64,000 nucleotides of DNA, from assembly GCF_900116645.1 (NCBI RefSeq), contig NZ_FPBO01000017.1, positions 1-64,000 of the forward strand. The letters are read 5' to 3'. A program made the position numbers and the translations under genes. Of the stretch, positions 8,423 through 18,806 are shown in pieces. Position 1 is the first letter of the stretch. Each line of letters opens with the position of its first letter. This DNA is from Pseudoduganella namucuonensis (lineage in GTDB: Bacteria > Pseudomonadota > Gammaproteobacteria > Burkholderiales > Burkholderiaceae_D). The notes below the pieces were generated by a model. The model was given only the letters and a program-made list of their open reading frames with translations. It searched no databases and was not told the DNA's origin.

Positions 8423-9406
8423 TCACGCCACGGCGCGCAGGCGGCCGCGCAGATGCCAGGTCGCCAGCAGCGACGCCAGCAGGATGATGGCGCCTTGCAC
8501 CGCCTTTTGCAGCTCCGGGGCGACGCCGACGAAGATCATGCCGTTGGCCAGCACCGCCAGGATCAGCACGCCCAGCGCCGAGCGCAGCACGCCGCCGCGT
8601 CCGCCGCCGAGCGGGGTGCCGCCTATCACCACCGCCGTGATCGTCGCCAGCGTCTGCCCGAGGCCGATATCGACGTGGCCCAGGCCGATCTGCGTCGACG
8701 CCAATATCCCGGCCAGCCCGGCCAGCAAGCCCGACAACGCGAACGCCGCCACCTTGTAGCGGTCCGCGGCGATGCCGGACTGGCGCGCCAGCGCCTCGCC
8801 GCCGCCGATGGCCACGCTGTAGCGCCCGAAGCGGGTGTAACGCTGCAGCAGGCAACCGAGCGCGACGACGGCGCCGGCGACCAGCGCCAGGTTCGGCACC
8901 GCCCCCGTGCGGCCCAGGCCGAAGCCGCGCATGCCCTGGTCCAGGATCAGCGGCGGCTGGCCGCCGGACAACAGCATGGCGGCCCCCAGCGAGGCCGACC
9001 AGACGCCCAGCGTGGCCATGAAGGACGGCACGCCCAGCCGCGAGACCAGCGCCCCGTTCAGCAGACCCAGCAGGAGACCGGGCAACAGCGCCAGCGCCAG
9101 CCCGGCGCCGCCCAGGTCGAGCGCGTTGCGGCTGTTGAGCACCAGCAGGGCCAGTCCCAGCGAGCAGGCCGCCATGACGCCCTCGAGCGCCAGGTCGATC
9201 GAGCCTTGCAGCACCACGAAGCTCATCCCCACCGCCAGGATCAGCGGCACGGCGCTGCGGTCGGCGATGGCCGCCAGGTTGTGCGCCGTGGCGAAGCGCG
9301 GCTCGGCCAGGCCGAAGCCGACGCACAACGCCAGCAGCGCCAGGCCCGGCCCCCACGGCCGCGGGCGGGCGGGGCTCAAAAGGCCGGGCCGGTGCTGCGT
9401 TTCCAT
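8423..9406 (-). CDS. Sugar ABC transporter permease (RbsC-like), first permease
   Basis: This 327-aa membrane protein of the RbsC-type family carries the expected motifs GMSFVVLQGSIDLALEG and VVIGGTPLGGGRGGVLRSALG, with many Leu/Ala-rich transmembrane segments. The start METQHRPG at 9406 gives a 31-bp overlap with the end of the binding-protein gene. An ATG six codons upstream (9424) is also possible, and neither has a strong ribosome site, which fits coupled translation. It is the second gene in the leftward operon: binding protein, permease, ATPase, permease. Confidence 0.88.
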   Translation of the reverse strand: METQHRPGLLSPARPRPWGPGLALLALCVGFGLAEPRFATAHNLAAIADRSAVPLILAVGMSFVVLQGSIDLALEGVMAACSLGLALLVLNSRNALDLGGAGLALALLPGLLLGLLNGALVSRLGVPSFMATLGVWSASLGAAMLLSGGQPPLILDQGMRGFGLGRTGAVPNLALVAGAVVALGCLLQRYTRFGRYSVAIGGGEALARQSGIAADRYKVAAFALSGLLAGLAGILASTQIGLGHVDIGLGQTLATITAVVIGGTPLGGGRGGVLRSALGVLILAVLANGMIFVGVAPELQKAVQGAIILLASLLATWHLRGRLRAVA

Positions 9407-10422
9407 AAATGCGCGCAATCCCATTCCGGGATGTAGGCCGACGGCGGCGGATCGCCGCGAAATTGCGCGGCGTTGTGTGGCGTGATGAGCTGTAGCTTCA
9501 GATAGAACTCGCGCCGGTCCCGGGGCCAGGCGGCCGGCGCGGGCGTTTGCCCGGTCAGCACGCACACGCCCATGGCCAGCCCGATGCTGCCCTGATAGTA
9601 GGCGTCGCTGGACACGGTCGCCCGCATCTCGCCCTTGACGATCGCCGCGATGGCCTCGGGTATGCCGTCCACCCCGACCACCGGAATCCGGCCGGCCAGC
9701 CCGGCCGCCCGCAGGGCCTCGAGGGCGCCCAGCGCCATGTCGTCGTTGGCCGCCCACACGCCCTTGATCCGCCCGCCATACTTGGCCAGCCAGGTCTGCA
9801 TGACCGGGAAGGCCGCCGTGCGGTCCCAGTTGGCGGCCTGCTGGTCGAGCAGGCGCAGGCCGGGCCTGTCCTTGAGCACCTGTTGCAGGCCGGCGTAGCG
9901 CTTGCGGGCGGGATCCGTGTCCAGCCGGCCTTGCAGGGCCACGATGCCGCCCTCGCCCCCCATCGCGTCGGCCAGCGCGACGGAGATCGCCCGGCCCGCC
10001 TCCAGGCTGTCGACCGCCACGTGGGCGATCCATTGGCCGTAGCCGTCGAACGGATGCAGCCCCTCGCCGTGCGCCCAGTGCGTGACGATCCAGGCGCCCG
10101 CGCGCTGGGCCGTGTCGACCATGGGCTTGATGACGGGATCGGCGTTCGGTTCCACGTTGAAGACGGTGCAGCGCGCGTTGGTGGCCAGCAGGCCGCGCAT
10201 CAGCGACACCTGCTTGGCCGAATCGCCGTGGTTCAGCTGCAACACGTAATTGCGTTCCAGGCCGGCCCAGCGGGCGAACATGCGGGCGCCCTTGTCCACA
10301 TTGGCGTGGTAGGGCTGGGCGATCTCGCGCATGGAATTGACCAGCCGGATCTCGGATTTGTCGCAGGCGGCGAACGCGTGCGCGCACGCCAGCGTCAGCA
10401 ACAAGCTCATCGCGTGTTTCAT
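9376..10422 (-). CDS. Periplasmic sugar-binding protein of an ABC importer
   Basis: This 348-aa exported protein is of the periplasmic-binding-protein-like I (RbsB/YtfQ) family. The signal peptide is MKHAMSLLLTLACAHAFA, cut before ACDKSE; the Cys context FAAC is not a canonical lipobox. Family features are MRGLLATNARCTVFNVEPNA, GGIVALQGRLDTDPARKRYAG, VWAANDDMALGALEALR and VVGVDGIPEA. The start at 10422 has AGGCGAGG just upstream; the open frame runs to 10605 but the extra N-terminus is not plausible for an exported protein. It is the first gene of the importer operon and divergent from the giant hybrid kinase gene. Confidence 0.9.
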   Translation of the reverse strand: MKHAMSLLLTLACAHAFAACDKSEIRLVNSMREIAQPYHANVDKGARMFARWAGLERNYVLQLNHGDSAKQVSLMRGLLATNARCTVFNVEPNADPVIKPMVDTAQRAGAWIVTHWAHGEGLHPFDGYGQWIAHVAVDSLEAGRAISVALADAMGGEGGIVALQGRLDTDPARKRYAGLQQVLKDRPGLRLLDQQAANWDRTAAFPVMQTWLAKYGGRIKGVWAANDDMALGALEALRAAGLAGRIPVVGVDGIPEAIAAIVKGEMRATVSSDAYYQGSIGLAMGVCVLTGQTPAPAAWPRDRREFYLKLQLITPHNAAQFRGDPPPSAYIPEWDCAHLWKRSTGPAF

Positions 10423-10589
10423 TCGCCTCGCCTGTCTCGGGTGATATCCCGGTGCAACTCGACTTATCCAAGCGACCGGACTATATTGCATGGTAGGACA
10501 ACACTTTGTTTTGGACCAGCGGTTTGTGCGGCGGTTCGCGAACTTTGACGGTTTCACTGCGTCCAATCCAATGTGACACAAGCCGATCG

Positions 10590-13500
10590 ATGAGCTCCAA
10601 TTCAATATCGCAAAGTTGGCAATTCGACGCTATTTTGCGCGATGCCGACTACACCCTGTACCGGGTGCGCGCGCCGGACGGGGCGAAGCCGAGGCTGGCC
10701 AGGACGCCCGCTTCCGACGCGCCGGGCGCGGCCGGCGCGGCGCGGCTCGAACATGAATACGCGCTGCGCGACAAACTCGATCCGCAATGGGCCGTCTGTC
10801 CCCTGGCGCTGGTGCGCAGGGACGACCGTCCCATGCTGCTGCTGGCCGACCCCGGCGGCGAGCCGCTGGAGAATCTGCTCGGCGCCCCCATGGCGCCGGG
10901 CCTGTTTCTGCGCATCGCCGGCGCGCTGGCGGCCGCGCTGGCGGGGCTGCACCAGCGCGGCATCGTGCACAAGGACATCAAGCCGGCCAACGCCCTGGTC
11001 GACGTGGACGGCGGCGCGGCGCGCTGGATGGGCTTCGGCGTCGCCATCGTCCAGCCGCGCGAGCGCCAGCCGCTGGCGCGCCCGGAGGACGTGGCCGGCA
11101 CCCTGGCCTACATGGCGCCCGAGCAGACCGGCCGCATGAACCGCTCGATCGACGCGCGCAGCGATCTGTACGGCCTGGGCGTGACCTTTTACCGCATGCT
11201 CGCCGGCGAGCTGCCGTTCACGGCGACGGACCCGATGGAACTGTTCCACTGCCACCTGGCGCGCCAGGCCGCGCCGCCCGCCGAGCGCGTGCCCGGCCTG
11301 CCGGCCGCGCTCTCGGACATCGTCATGAAACTGCTGTCCAAGGCGGCCGAGGAGCGCTACCAGACCGCCGCCGGCCTGGAGGCGGACCTGCGCCACTGCC
11401 TGCTGCAATGGCAGGCGCGGGAGCGGATCGAGCCCTTTGCGCTGGGCGCGCACGACGCCTCCGCCCAATTGCTGATACCGGAAAAGCTCTACGGGCGCGA
11501 GGGCCAGACCGGCGCGCTGGTGGCCGCCTTCGAACGCGTCGCCACCGCCGGCGCGCCGGAACTGGTGCTGGTGTCCGGCTATGCCGGCATCGGCAAATCC
11601 TCGCTGGTGGGCGAGCTGCACAAGGCGCTGGTGCCGCGCCGCGCGCTGTTCGCCACCGGCAAATTCGACCAGTACCAGCGCGACATCCCCTACGCCACGC
11701 TGAGCCAGGCCTTCCGCGCGCTGGTGCGGCAACTGCTGGGCCAGAGCGAAACCCGGGTGGCGCGCTGGCGCCAGCGGTTGCGGGCGGCCCTGGGCGTGAA
11801 CGGGCAACTGGTGGTCGAACTGGTGCCCGAGCTCGAACTGCTGATCGGCCCGCAGCCGCCGGTCCAGGAGTTGCCGCGGCAGGACGCCCACCGCCGCTTC
11901 CAGACCGTGGTGCTGCGCTTCCTGGGCGTGTTCGCGCGGGAGCGGCATCCGCTGGTGCTGTTCCTCGACGACCTGCAATGGCTGGACAGCGCCACGCTGG
12001 AACTGCTGGAACAGCTGGTGACCCAGCCCGAGCCGCGCCACCTGCTGCTGATCGGCGCCTACCGCGACAACGAGGTCGACGAGCTGCATCCGCTGACGCG
12101 CACGCTGGACGCGATGCGCCGCGCCGGGCGGGTGCCGCGCCACGACATCGTGCTGGCGCCGCTGGCGCTCGACGATGTGGCGCGGTTGCTGTCCGACACC
12201 CTGCGCGGCGCGCGCCGGCCGGTCGCGCCGCTGGCGGCGCTGGTGCACGCGAAAACCGACGGCAATCCGTTTTTCACCATCCAGTTCATCGCCGCGCTGG
12301 CCGACGAGGGCCTGCTCGCCTTCGACCCGGCCGGCGCGTGCTGGCGCTGGGACGTGGCCCGCATCCGCGCCAAGGGCTACACCGACAACGTGGCCGACCT
12401 GATGCTCGGCAAGCTGCACCGCCTGGCGCCCGCCACCCGGTCGCTGCTGACCTTGCTGGCCTGCCTGGGCAGCGGCGCGGCGACCGCCGACCTGGGCCTG
12501 CTGCACGGCGCGGCGCCCGAGGCGGTCCACGCCACGCTGGCCGAGGCGGTGCGCTCCGGCTGCGTGCTCCGCTCGGACGACGGCTATGTGTTCCCGCACG
12601 ACCGCGTGCGCGAAGCGGCCTATTCGCTGGTGGCGGCCGGCGAGCGGGCCGTGCTGCACCTGCGCATCGGCCGCCTGCTGGCGGCGCGCACGCCGCCGGG
12701 CGAGCTGGAGCGGCATGTGTTCGAGATCGCCAACCAGTTCAACCGCGGCGCCGGCCTGATCGATACCGTCGAGGAGCGCGAGCGCCTGGCCGAGCTCAAC
12801 CTGATGGCCGGCCGCCGCGCCCAGGACGCCACCGCCTACGCGGCGGCGCTGGGCTTCCTGGCGGCGGGCTGCGCGCTGCTCGCGCCCGACGACTGGGAGC
12901 GCCGCCATCCATTGCGCTTCGCGCTGGCCCTGCGTCTGGCCGAGTGCGAATACCTGACCGGCGACCTGGCCGCGGCCGAGCGCCGCCTGTCGGAGCTGAG
13001 CGCGCGCGCCGCCGGCCGCGCCGAACTGGCCGCCGTCACCTGCGCCCTGGTCAACCTGTTCACCACGCTCGACCGCAGCGACCGCGCGGTCGAGGCCGGG
13101 CTGGACTACCTGCGCCGGGTGGGCGTGGACTGGGCGCCGCACCCGGCGCCGGACGAGGTGCGGCAGGAATTCGCGCGCATCTGGCTGCGCGTGGGCGAAC
13201 GGCCCATCGAGGAGCTGGTCGACCTGCCGCTGATGCGCGACCCCGACGAGCAGGCCACCATGGACGTGCTCACCACCATCCTGCCGCCGGCCCTGTTCAC
13301 CGACGAGAATCTGCTGGGCATGGTGGTGGGCCGCATCGCCAACCTCAGCCTGGAGCATGGCCACAGCGACGGGTCGTGCCTGGGCTATTGCTGGCTCGGC
13401 ATGTTCCTCGGTCCCCGCTTCGGCGACTACCGGGCCGGCTTCCGTTTCGCCAAGCTGGGCCTGGACCTGGTGGACCAGCGCGGCCTGGGACGCTTCAAGG

Positions 13501-16500
13501 CCCGCGTGTATGTCCACTTCGGCAATGTGGTGGCGCCCTGGAGCCAGCCCTTCCAAAGCGGGCGCGCGTGGGTGCGGCGCGCCTTCGACGTGGCCAACGA
13601 GAACGGCGACCTCACCTTCGCGCTCTACAGCTGCAACCACCTGGTCACCAACCTGCTGGCCTGCGGCGAGCCGCTGGAGCAGGTCCAGCGCGAGGCCGAG
13701 CACGGCCTGGAGTTCGCCCGCAAGGCGCGCTTCGGCCTGGTCGTCGACATCCTCACGGGCCAGTCGCAGCTGATCCGCGCGCTGCGCGGCGTCACGCCCG
13801 AGCTCGCCTCGCTGAACGACGACGGTTTCGACGAGGAACGCTTCGAACGCCACCTGGAGGGCGATCCGCGCCTGGCGATCGCGGCCTGCTGGTACTGGAT
13901 CCGCAAGCTGCAGGCGCGCTGCCTGGCCGGCGACCACGCCGCCGCCGTGGCCGCCGCGGCCAACGCCGAGCGGCTGCTGTGGACCTCGCCGTCGCACATC
14001 GAGGTGGCCGAATACCACTTCTACGCGGCGCTGGCGCGCGCCGCCCATTACGACCAGGCCGGCCGGGAGGAGCGCGCCCGGCACCTGACCGCGCTGGCCG
14101 CGCACCGCCGCCAGCTGGACGAGTGGCGCCGCGGCTGCCCGGAGAATTTCGCCACCCGCGCCGCGCTGGTGGGCGCGGAGATCGCCCGCATCGAGGGGCA
14201 CGAGCTCGACGCGATGCGGCTCTACGAGCAGGCCGCGCGCGCCGCGCGCGACAACGGCCTGGTGCACAACCAGGCGCTGGCCTACGAGCGCGCCGCCGCC
14301 TTCCACCGCGCGCGCGGCTTCGAGCTGGTGGCCGACACCTATCTGCGCGAGGCGCGCGACTGCTATGCGCGCTGGGGCGCGGACGGCAAGGTGCGCCAGC
14401 TGGAGGCCCTGCACGGGTCCTTGCGGGCGCGCTCCGAGGCGCCGCCCGCCGCGCCGCTGGCGCAGCTCGACATGCTGTCGGTGGCCAAGGCCACGCAAGC
14501 CATTTCCGGGCGCATCGTGCTCGACGAACTGGTCGACACCTTGATGCGCATCGTGCTGGAGAACGCCGGCGCCCAGAGCGGCGCCATGCTGCTGGTGCGC
14601 GACGGCAAGCTGGCGCTGGTGGCCGACATCCACGTGGCGCGGCGCGACGTGAACGTGCGGCTGCGCCGCGGCGCCGAACAGGCGCCGGGGGAGTTGCCGG
14701 AAACCATACTCAATTATGTGCGGCGCAGCGGCGAAACCGTCCTGCTGGCGGACGCCGCGGCCCTGCACCCCTACGCCGGCGACGCCTATTTTTCCCGCCA
14801 CCGGCCCAAGTCGGTGCTATGCCTGCCGATCGTGCGCCAGGGCGCCCTGATCGGTTTGCTTTACCTGGAAAACAACCTGGTCACGCACGCCTTCACCCCG
14901 GCGCGCGTGACCGTGCTGGAACTGCTGGCTTGCCAGGCCGCCATCTCGCTGGAGAACGCCCAGCTCTACACCGACCTGCGCGAGCGCGAGGCGCGCATCC
15001 GCCGCCTGGTCGAGGCCAATATCATCGGCATTTTCTTCTGGGATGTGCGCGGCGCCATCAACGACGCCAACGACGCCTTCCTCGACATGGTCGGCTACAG
15101 CCGCGACGACCTGCGGGCGGGAAAGCTGAGCTGGAGCGGGCTCACGCCGGGCGAATACAACGAACTCGACCGGATCAAGGTCGCCCAGCTGGGCACGGTC
15201 GGCGCCTGCGCCCAGTACGAGAAGGAATTCATCCGCAAGGACGGCGGCCGGGTGCCGGTGCTGATCGGCGGCACCATGCTGGAGGGTTCGCTGGAACAGG
15301 GCCTGGCCTTCGTGCTGGACTTGACCGAAAGGCGCCAGGCCGAGGCCGAACGGGCCGCCCGCAAAAGCGCGGACGCGGCCAACGCCGCCAAGAGCGCGTT
15401 CCTGTCCAGTATGAGCCATGAACTGCGCTCCCCCTTGAACACGCTGCTCGGCTTCGCCCGGCTGATGGAGCGCCAGCCCGCCTTGCCGGAGGAAACCAGG
15501 GCAGACCTGGCCATCATTTTGCGCAGCGGCGAACACCTGCGCGCGCTGATCAACCAGGTGCTCGACCTGGCCAAGATCGAGGCCGGCCGCATGGTGCTCG
15601 ACATCGCCGATTTCGATCTGCACGCCATGCTCGACGAGCTGGAGGAGATGTTCGCCCTCAAGGCCCGGGGGCGCGAGTTGTCGCTGCGCTTCGAGCTGGA
15701 CGGCGCGCCGCGGTTTGTCCGCGGCGATCCGCTCAAGCTGCGCCAAGTGTTGATCAACCTGCTCGACAACGCGATCAAGTTCACCGAGCGCGGCGAAGTG
15801 GCCCTGCGGGTGCGGACGCCGCCCGGGGAGGAGCGGCTGGCCTTCGCCGTCGCCGACACCGGCATCGGCATTTCCGCCGCCGAACTGGGCCAGCTGGGCA
15901 CGGCCTTCGTGCGCGCGGGCGGCGCGCTGCGCGAAGGCACGGGCCTGGGCCTGGCCATCACCCGCAACTTCGTGCGCCTGATGGGCGGCGAACTGCTGAT
16001 CGCCAGCGAGCCCGGCCGGGGCACCACCGCCGGCTTCAGCGTCGAGTTGCCGGCCGTGGGCGCCGAATCGGCCCTGGTCGAGCCGCTGCCGCGCCGGGTG
16101 GTGGCCCTGGCGCCCGGCCAGCCGCGCTACCGCGTCATGGTGGTGGACGACCGCGGCGAGGCGCGCCAGCTGTTGATGCGCCTGCTGGCGCCGCTCGGTT
16201 TCGAGGTGCGCGAGGCGTGCGACGGCCAGCAAGCGGTCGATCTGTGGCGCGCCTGGCCGGCGCACCTGATCTGGATGGACATGCGCATGCCCGTCATGGA
16301 CGGCCGCGCCGCCACGCGCCGCATCAAGGCCAGTCACGGCGGCGCCGCCACCGTGATCATCGCGCTGACCGCCAGCAGCTTCGAGGAGGAACGGGCCGAC
16401 ATCCTGGCCGCCGGCTGCGACGATTTCCTGCGCAAGCCCTTCCATGAATCCGATCTGTTCGCGTTGATGCAGAAACATCTGGGGGTGCGCTTCATCCACC

Positions 16501-16754
16501 AGGAGGAGGAGGGCGGCGCCGCGGCCGCGCCGGCCGCGAGCCCCGACGCCGGGGCGCTGGCCGCGCTGCCCGCGGCGCTGCGCGGCGCCCTGGAGCAGGC
16601 GCTGGTCCAGCTCGACACGGCGGCGGTGACGGCGGCCATTGCCGAGGTCGGCGACGCGTCCCTGGCGCACGCGCTGGCGACGCTGGCCAACGAGTTCCAA
16701 TACACTCGGATCTTGCGGCTGCTCCAGGGCGCCAATCAAAAGGAATTGCCGTGA
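10590..16754 (+). CDS. Giant kinase-like/AAA/GAF/PAS hybrid histidine kinase
   Basis: This 2054-aa cytoplasmic signalling protein has, in order, a Ser/Thr kinase-like domain (1-280; HKDIKPAN with Asp129) and an AAA/STAND ATPase (about 290-600; P-loop Lys336 in GYAGIGKSS, Walker B LVLFLDDLQW). A long helical repeat region (about 650-1290), GAF (about 1300-1460) and PAS (about 1465-1590) follow. Then come HisKA with His1610 (SSMSHELRSPLN), HATPase (LLDNAIKFTE, GTGLGLAITR), a receiver domain with Asp1897 (WMDMRMPVMDG), and a short C-terminal helix bundle. The kinase-like part has GFG in place of DFG (residue 148 Gly) and no evident VAIK lysine, so it may be a pseudokinase. The next gene, 35 nt downstream, is a REC-GGDEF-EAL protein and a likely output partner. 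Confidence 0.92.
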   Translation: MSSNSISQSWQFDAILRDADYTLYRVRAPDGAKPRLARTPASDAPGAAGAARLEHEYALRDKLDPQWAVCPLALVRRDDRPMLLLADPGGEPLENLLGAPMAPGLFLRIAGALAAALAGLHQRGIVHKDIKPANALVDVDGGAARWMGFGVAIVQPRERQPLARPEDVAGTLAYMAPEQTGRMNRSIDARSDLYGLGVTFYRMLAGELPFTATDPMELFHCHLARQAAPPAERVPGLPAALSDIVMKLLSKAAEERYQTAAGLEADLRHCLLQWQARERIEPFALGAHDASAQLLIPEKLYGREGQTGALVAAFERVATAGAPELVLVSGYAGIGKSSLVGELHKALVPRRALFATGKFDQYQRDIPYATLSQAFRALVRQLLGQSETRVARWRQRLRAALGVNGQLVVELVPELELLIGPQPPVQELPRQDAHRRFQTVVLRFLGVFARERHPLVLFLDDLQWLDSATLELLEQLVTQPEPRHLLLIGAYRDNEVDELHPLTRTLDAMRRAGRVPRHDIVLAPLALDDVARLLSDTLRGARRPVAPLAALVHAKTDGNPFFTIQFIAALADEGLLAFDPAGACWRWDVARIRAKGYTDNVADLMLGKLHRLAPATRSLLTLLACLGSGAATADLGLLHGAAPEAVHATLAEAVRSGCVLRSDDGYVFPHDRVREAAYSLVAAGERAVLHLRIGRLLAARTPPGELERHVFEIANQFNRGAGLIDTVEERERLAELNLMAGRRAQDATAYAAALGFLAAGCALLAPDDWERRHPLRFALALRLAECEYLTGDLAAAERRLSELSARAAGRAELAAVTCALVNLFTTLDRSDRAVEAGLDYLRRVGVDWAPHPAPDEVRQEFARIWLRVGERPIEELVDLPLMRDPDEQATMDVLTTILPPALFTDENLLGMVVGRIANLSLEHGHSDGSCLGYCWLGMFLGPRFGDYRAGFRFAKLGLDLVDQRGLGRFKARVYVHFGNVVAPWSQPFQSGRAWVRRAFDVANENGDLTFALYSCNHLVTNLLACGEPLEQVQREAEHGLEFARKARFGLVVDILTGQSQLIRALRGVTPELASLNDDGFDEERFERHLEGDPRLAIAACWYWIRKLQARCLAGDHAAAVAAAANAERLLWTSPSHIEVAEYHFYAALARAAHYDQAGREERARHLTALAAHRRQLDEWRRGCPENFATRAALVGAEIARIEGHELDAMRLYEQAARAARDNGLVHNQALAYERAAAFHRARGFELVADTYLREARDCYARWGADGKVRQLEALHGSLRARSEAPPAAPLAQLDMLSVAKATQAISGRIVLDELVDTLMRIVLENAGAQSGAMLLVRDGKLALVADIHVARRDVNVRLRRGAEQAPGELPETILNYVRRSGETVLLADAAALHPYAGDAYFSRHRPKSVLCLPIVRQGALIGLLYLENNLVTHAFTPARVTVLELLACQAAISLENAQLYTDLREREARIRRLVEANIIGIFFWDVRGAINDANDAFLDMVGYSRDDLRAGKLSWSGLTPGEYNELDRIKVAQLGTVGACAQYEKEFIRKDGGRVPVLIGGTMLEGSLEQGLAFVLDLTERRQAEAERAARKSADAANAAKSAFLSSMSHELRSPLNTLLGFARLMERQPALPEETRADLAIILRSGEHLRALINQVLDLAKIEAGRMVLDIADFDLHAMLDELEEMFALKARGRELSLRFELDGAPRFVRGDPLKLRQVLINLLDNAIKFTERGEVALRVRTPPGEERLAFAVADTGIGISAAELGQLGTAFVRAGGALREGTGLGLAITRNFVRLMGGELLIASEPGRGTTAGFSVELPAVGAESALVEPLPRRVVALAPGQPRYRVMVVDDRGEARQLLMRLLAPLGFEVREACDGQQAVDLWRAWPAHLIWMDMRMPVMDGRAATRRIKASHGGAATVIIALTASSFEEERADILAAGCDDFLRKPFHESDLFALMQKHLGVRFIHQEEEGGAAAAPAASPDAGALAALPAALRGALEQALVQLDTAAVTAAIAEVGDASLAHALATLANEFQYTRILRLLQGANQKELP

Positions 16755-16788
16755 GCGGCGCCCGCGACCGGCGACAGAAAGGTAGAAC

Positions 16789-18693
16789 ATGACTACGGCG
16801 AGCGACATCGCGCGGGACAATGTGGATCGGCCCCCCAGGGAGCGGATCCTGATCGTCGACGACACGCCCGCCAACCTGCGCCTGCTGAAGCATATCCTGG
16901 ATGAGCACGGCTACAGCGTGCACCCCGCCAGCGACGGCGAAACCGCGCTGCGCTTCGTGCAATCGACGCTGCCCGACCTGATCCTGCTCGACGTGATCAT
17001 GCCGGCCATGGATGGCTACACGGTGTGCGACCGCCTCAAGGCCGATGCCCGCACGCGCGACATCCCCATCATATTCATCAGTTCCGCCGACCAGGAACTG
17101 GACAAGGTGAAAGCCTTCGCCAGCGGCGGCGTCGACTACATCGTGCGCCCCCTGCAGGCGGAGGAGGTGCTGGCCAGGATCAAGACCCATCTGGCCTTGC
17201 GCCACCTGCGCAAGGGCCTGGAACAGCGGGTCCTGGAGCGCACCGCGGAACTGATGGAACGCACCGCCGAGCTGCTCGAGGCGAACGACAAGCTGCGGGC
17301 GGAAAACCTCGAGCGCAAGCAGGCCGAGGAGCGCATCCTCTACATGGCCCATTACGACGCCCTGACCGGCCTGCCCAACCGCGTGCTGTTCCAGGACCGG
17401 GTCACCCAGGCCATCGCGCAGGCGCACCGCAACGGCGGCCGCCTGGCGCTGCTGTTCATCGACCTGGATTACTTCAAGCACATCAACGATTCGCTCGGCC
17501 ACCAGGTCGGCGACCGCTTGCTGCAGCTGGTCGCCGACTGCCTGCGGCAGTGCCTGCGCGAAGGCGACAGCGTGGCCCGCCTGGGGGGCGACGAGTTCGT
17601 CGTCAGCCTGATCCTGCTGCATGCCGGCGACGACGCGGCCTGGGTGGCGCAAAAGATCCTGGCGTCGCTGGACCAGCCCTTCGTCGTCGCCAACCATGAA
17701 CTGCATGTCGGCGGCAGCATCGGCATCGGCCTGTATCCGGACGACGGCGACGACGTCGAGAGCTTGATGCGGGCGGCCGACGCCGCCATGTACGTCGCCA
17801 AGGAGAACGGGCGCGGCTGCTATCGGTATTTCACCCCGGCCATCAACAAACGCGCCCGCCAGCGCCTGGAACTGGGGACCCGGTTGCGCCGCGCCTTCGC
17901 GCAGGACGAATTGGCGCTGCACTACCAGCCGCAGGTGGACATGGAAAGCGGCCACATCTTCTCGGCCGAGGCCCTGCTGCGCTGGCGCCAGCCGGGCAAG
18001 GGGGGGCCGATCCCCTGCGGCGCCTTCATCGAAATCGCCGAGGAAACCGGTCTCATCCTGCCGATCGGGCAATGGGTGTTGCGCCAGGCCTGCCAGCAGC
18101 TCAGGCTGTGGCACGACGCCGGCCACGTCGCCATGCGGATCGCCGTCAATCTATCGCCAAGGCAATTTTATCAAGCCAACTTCCTGGCCTCGATCAAGGC
18201 GATCCTGGAGGAAACGGGACTGTCGCCCACCATGCTGGACCTGGAAATCACCGAGGGCGTGCTGCTGCAGCGCAGCGAGGACAACATCGCCACGCTCAAG
18301 GAACTGGGCAACATGGGCATCCAGCTGTCGGTCGACGATTTCGGCACCGGCTACTCGAGCCTGGGCTATCTGCAGCGCTTCCCGGTGCACGCGCTGAAGA
18401 TCGACCAATCGTTCGTGCGCGGCATCGGCAGCAGCCCGGGCGACACCGCCCTGGTGACGGCCATCATCGCCATGGCGCAGAGCCTGCATTTGAAGGTGCT
18501 GGCCGAGGGCGTGGAATCGCTGGAACAGGTGCATTTCCTGAAGGCCCATGGCTGCCTCGCCGCGCAGGGCTATTACTACAGCAGGGCGGTCGCGGCGGAC
18601 ATCCTGGCTGGCTTGCTGCATGAGCAGGAAGTGTCGCCGACGCGTTGCGCGTGGCCCGGCAATGGCGAGATGCAGCGGGAGGAGGAGGAGTAG
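16789..18693 (+). CDS. Response regulator with GGDEF and EAL domains (c-di-GMP turnover)
   Basis: This 634-aa cytoplasmic protein has an N-terminal receiver (ILIVDDTPANLRLL; phospho-acceptor Asp in LILLDVIMPAMDG), then a coiled-coil linker (about 135-185, LEQRVLERTAELMERTAELL). A GGDEF domain follows with intact GGDEF at 266-270, then an EAL domain with EAL at 394-396 and loop-6 motif DDFGTGYSSL. Both the cyclase and phosphodiesterase motifs look active, so the net effect on cyclic di-GMP cannot be predicted. It lies 35 nt after the hybrid kinase gene and is probably co-transcribed. The C-terminal tail (RCAWPGNGEMQREEEE) is acidic and unrelated to the domains. Confidence 0.93.
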   Translation: MTTASDIARDNVDRPPRERILIVDDTPANLRLLKHILDEHGYSVHPASDGETALRFVQSTLPDLILLDVIMPAMDGYTVCDRLKADARTRDIPIIFISSADQELDKVKAFASGGVDYIVRPLQAEEVLARIKTHLALRHLRKGLEQRVLERTAELMERTAELLEANDKLRAENLERKQAEERILYMAHYDALTGLPNRVLFQDRVTQAIAQAHRNGGRLALLFIDLDYFKHINDSLGHQVGDRLLQLVADCLRQCLREGDSVARLGGDEFVVSLILLHAGDDAAWVAQKILASLDQPFVVANHELHVGGSIGIGLYPDDGDDVESLMRAADAAMYVAKENGRGCYRYFTPAINKRARQRLELGTRLRRAFAQDELALHYQPQVDMESGHIFSAEALLRWRQPGKGGPIPCGAFIEIAEETGLILPIGQWVLRQACQQLRLWHDAGHVAMRIAVNLSPRQFYQANFLASIKAILEETGLSPTMLDLEITEGVLLQRSEDNIATLKELGNMGIQLSVDDFGTGYSSLGYLQRFPVHALKIDQSFVRGIGSSPGDTALVTAIIAMAQSLHLKVLAEGVESLEQVHFLKAHGCLAAQGYYYSRAVAADILAGLLHEQEVSPTRCAWPGNGEMQREEEE

Positions 18694-18806
18694 CCGGTGG
18701 TTGGCTGGCGTCGAGGGCATGTTCGACGGCCCGGGCACAGTCGGCAAGCTGGTTGTGGATGTGGCCCCGCCTTGACGGGGCGGAACGGCGGGACTAAGAT
18801 TAATGA

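Noticed and set aside
10602..14801. A 1399-codon open frame on the minus strand
   Set aside because: It lies entirely opposite the giant hybrid kinase gene, has a His/Gln/Arg/Ala-biased composition typical of GC-rich antisense frames, and no domain is recognisable.
18764..18781. A terminator after the GGDEF-EAL gene
   Set aside because: GCCCCG-N6-CGGGGC forms a short stem but has no T-run, so termination is not supported.
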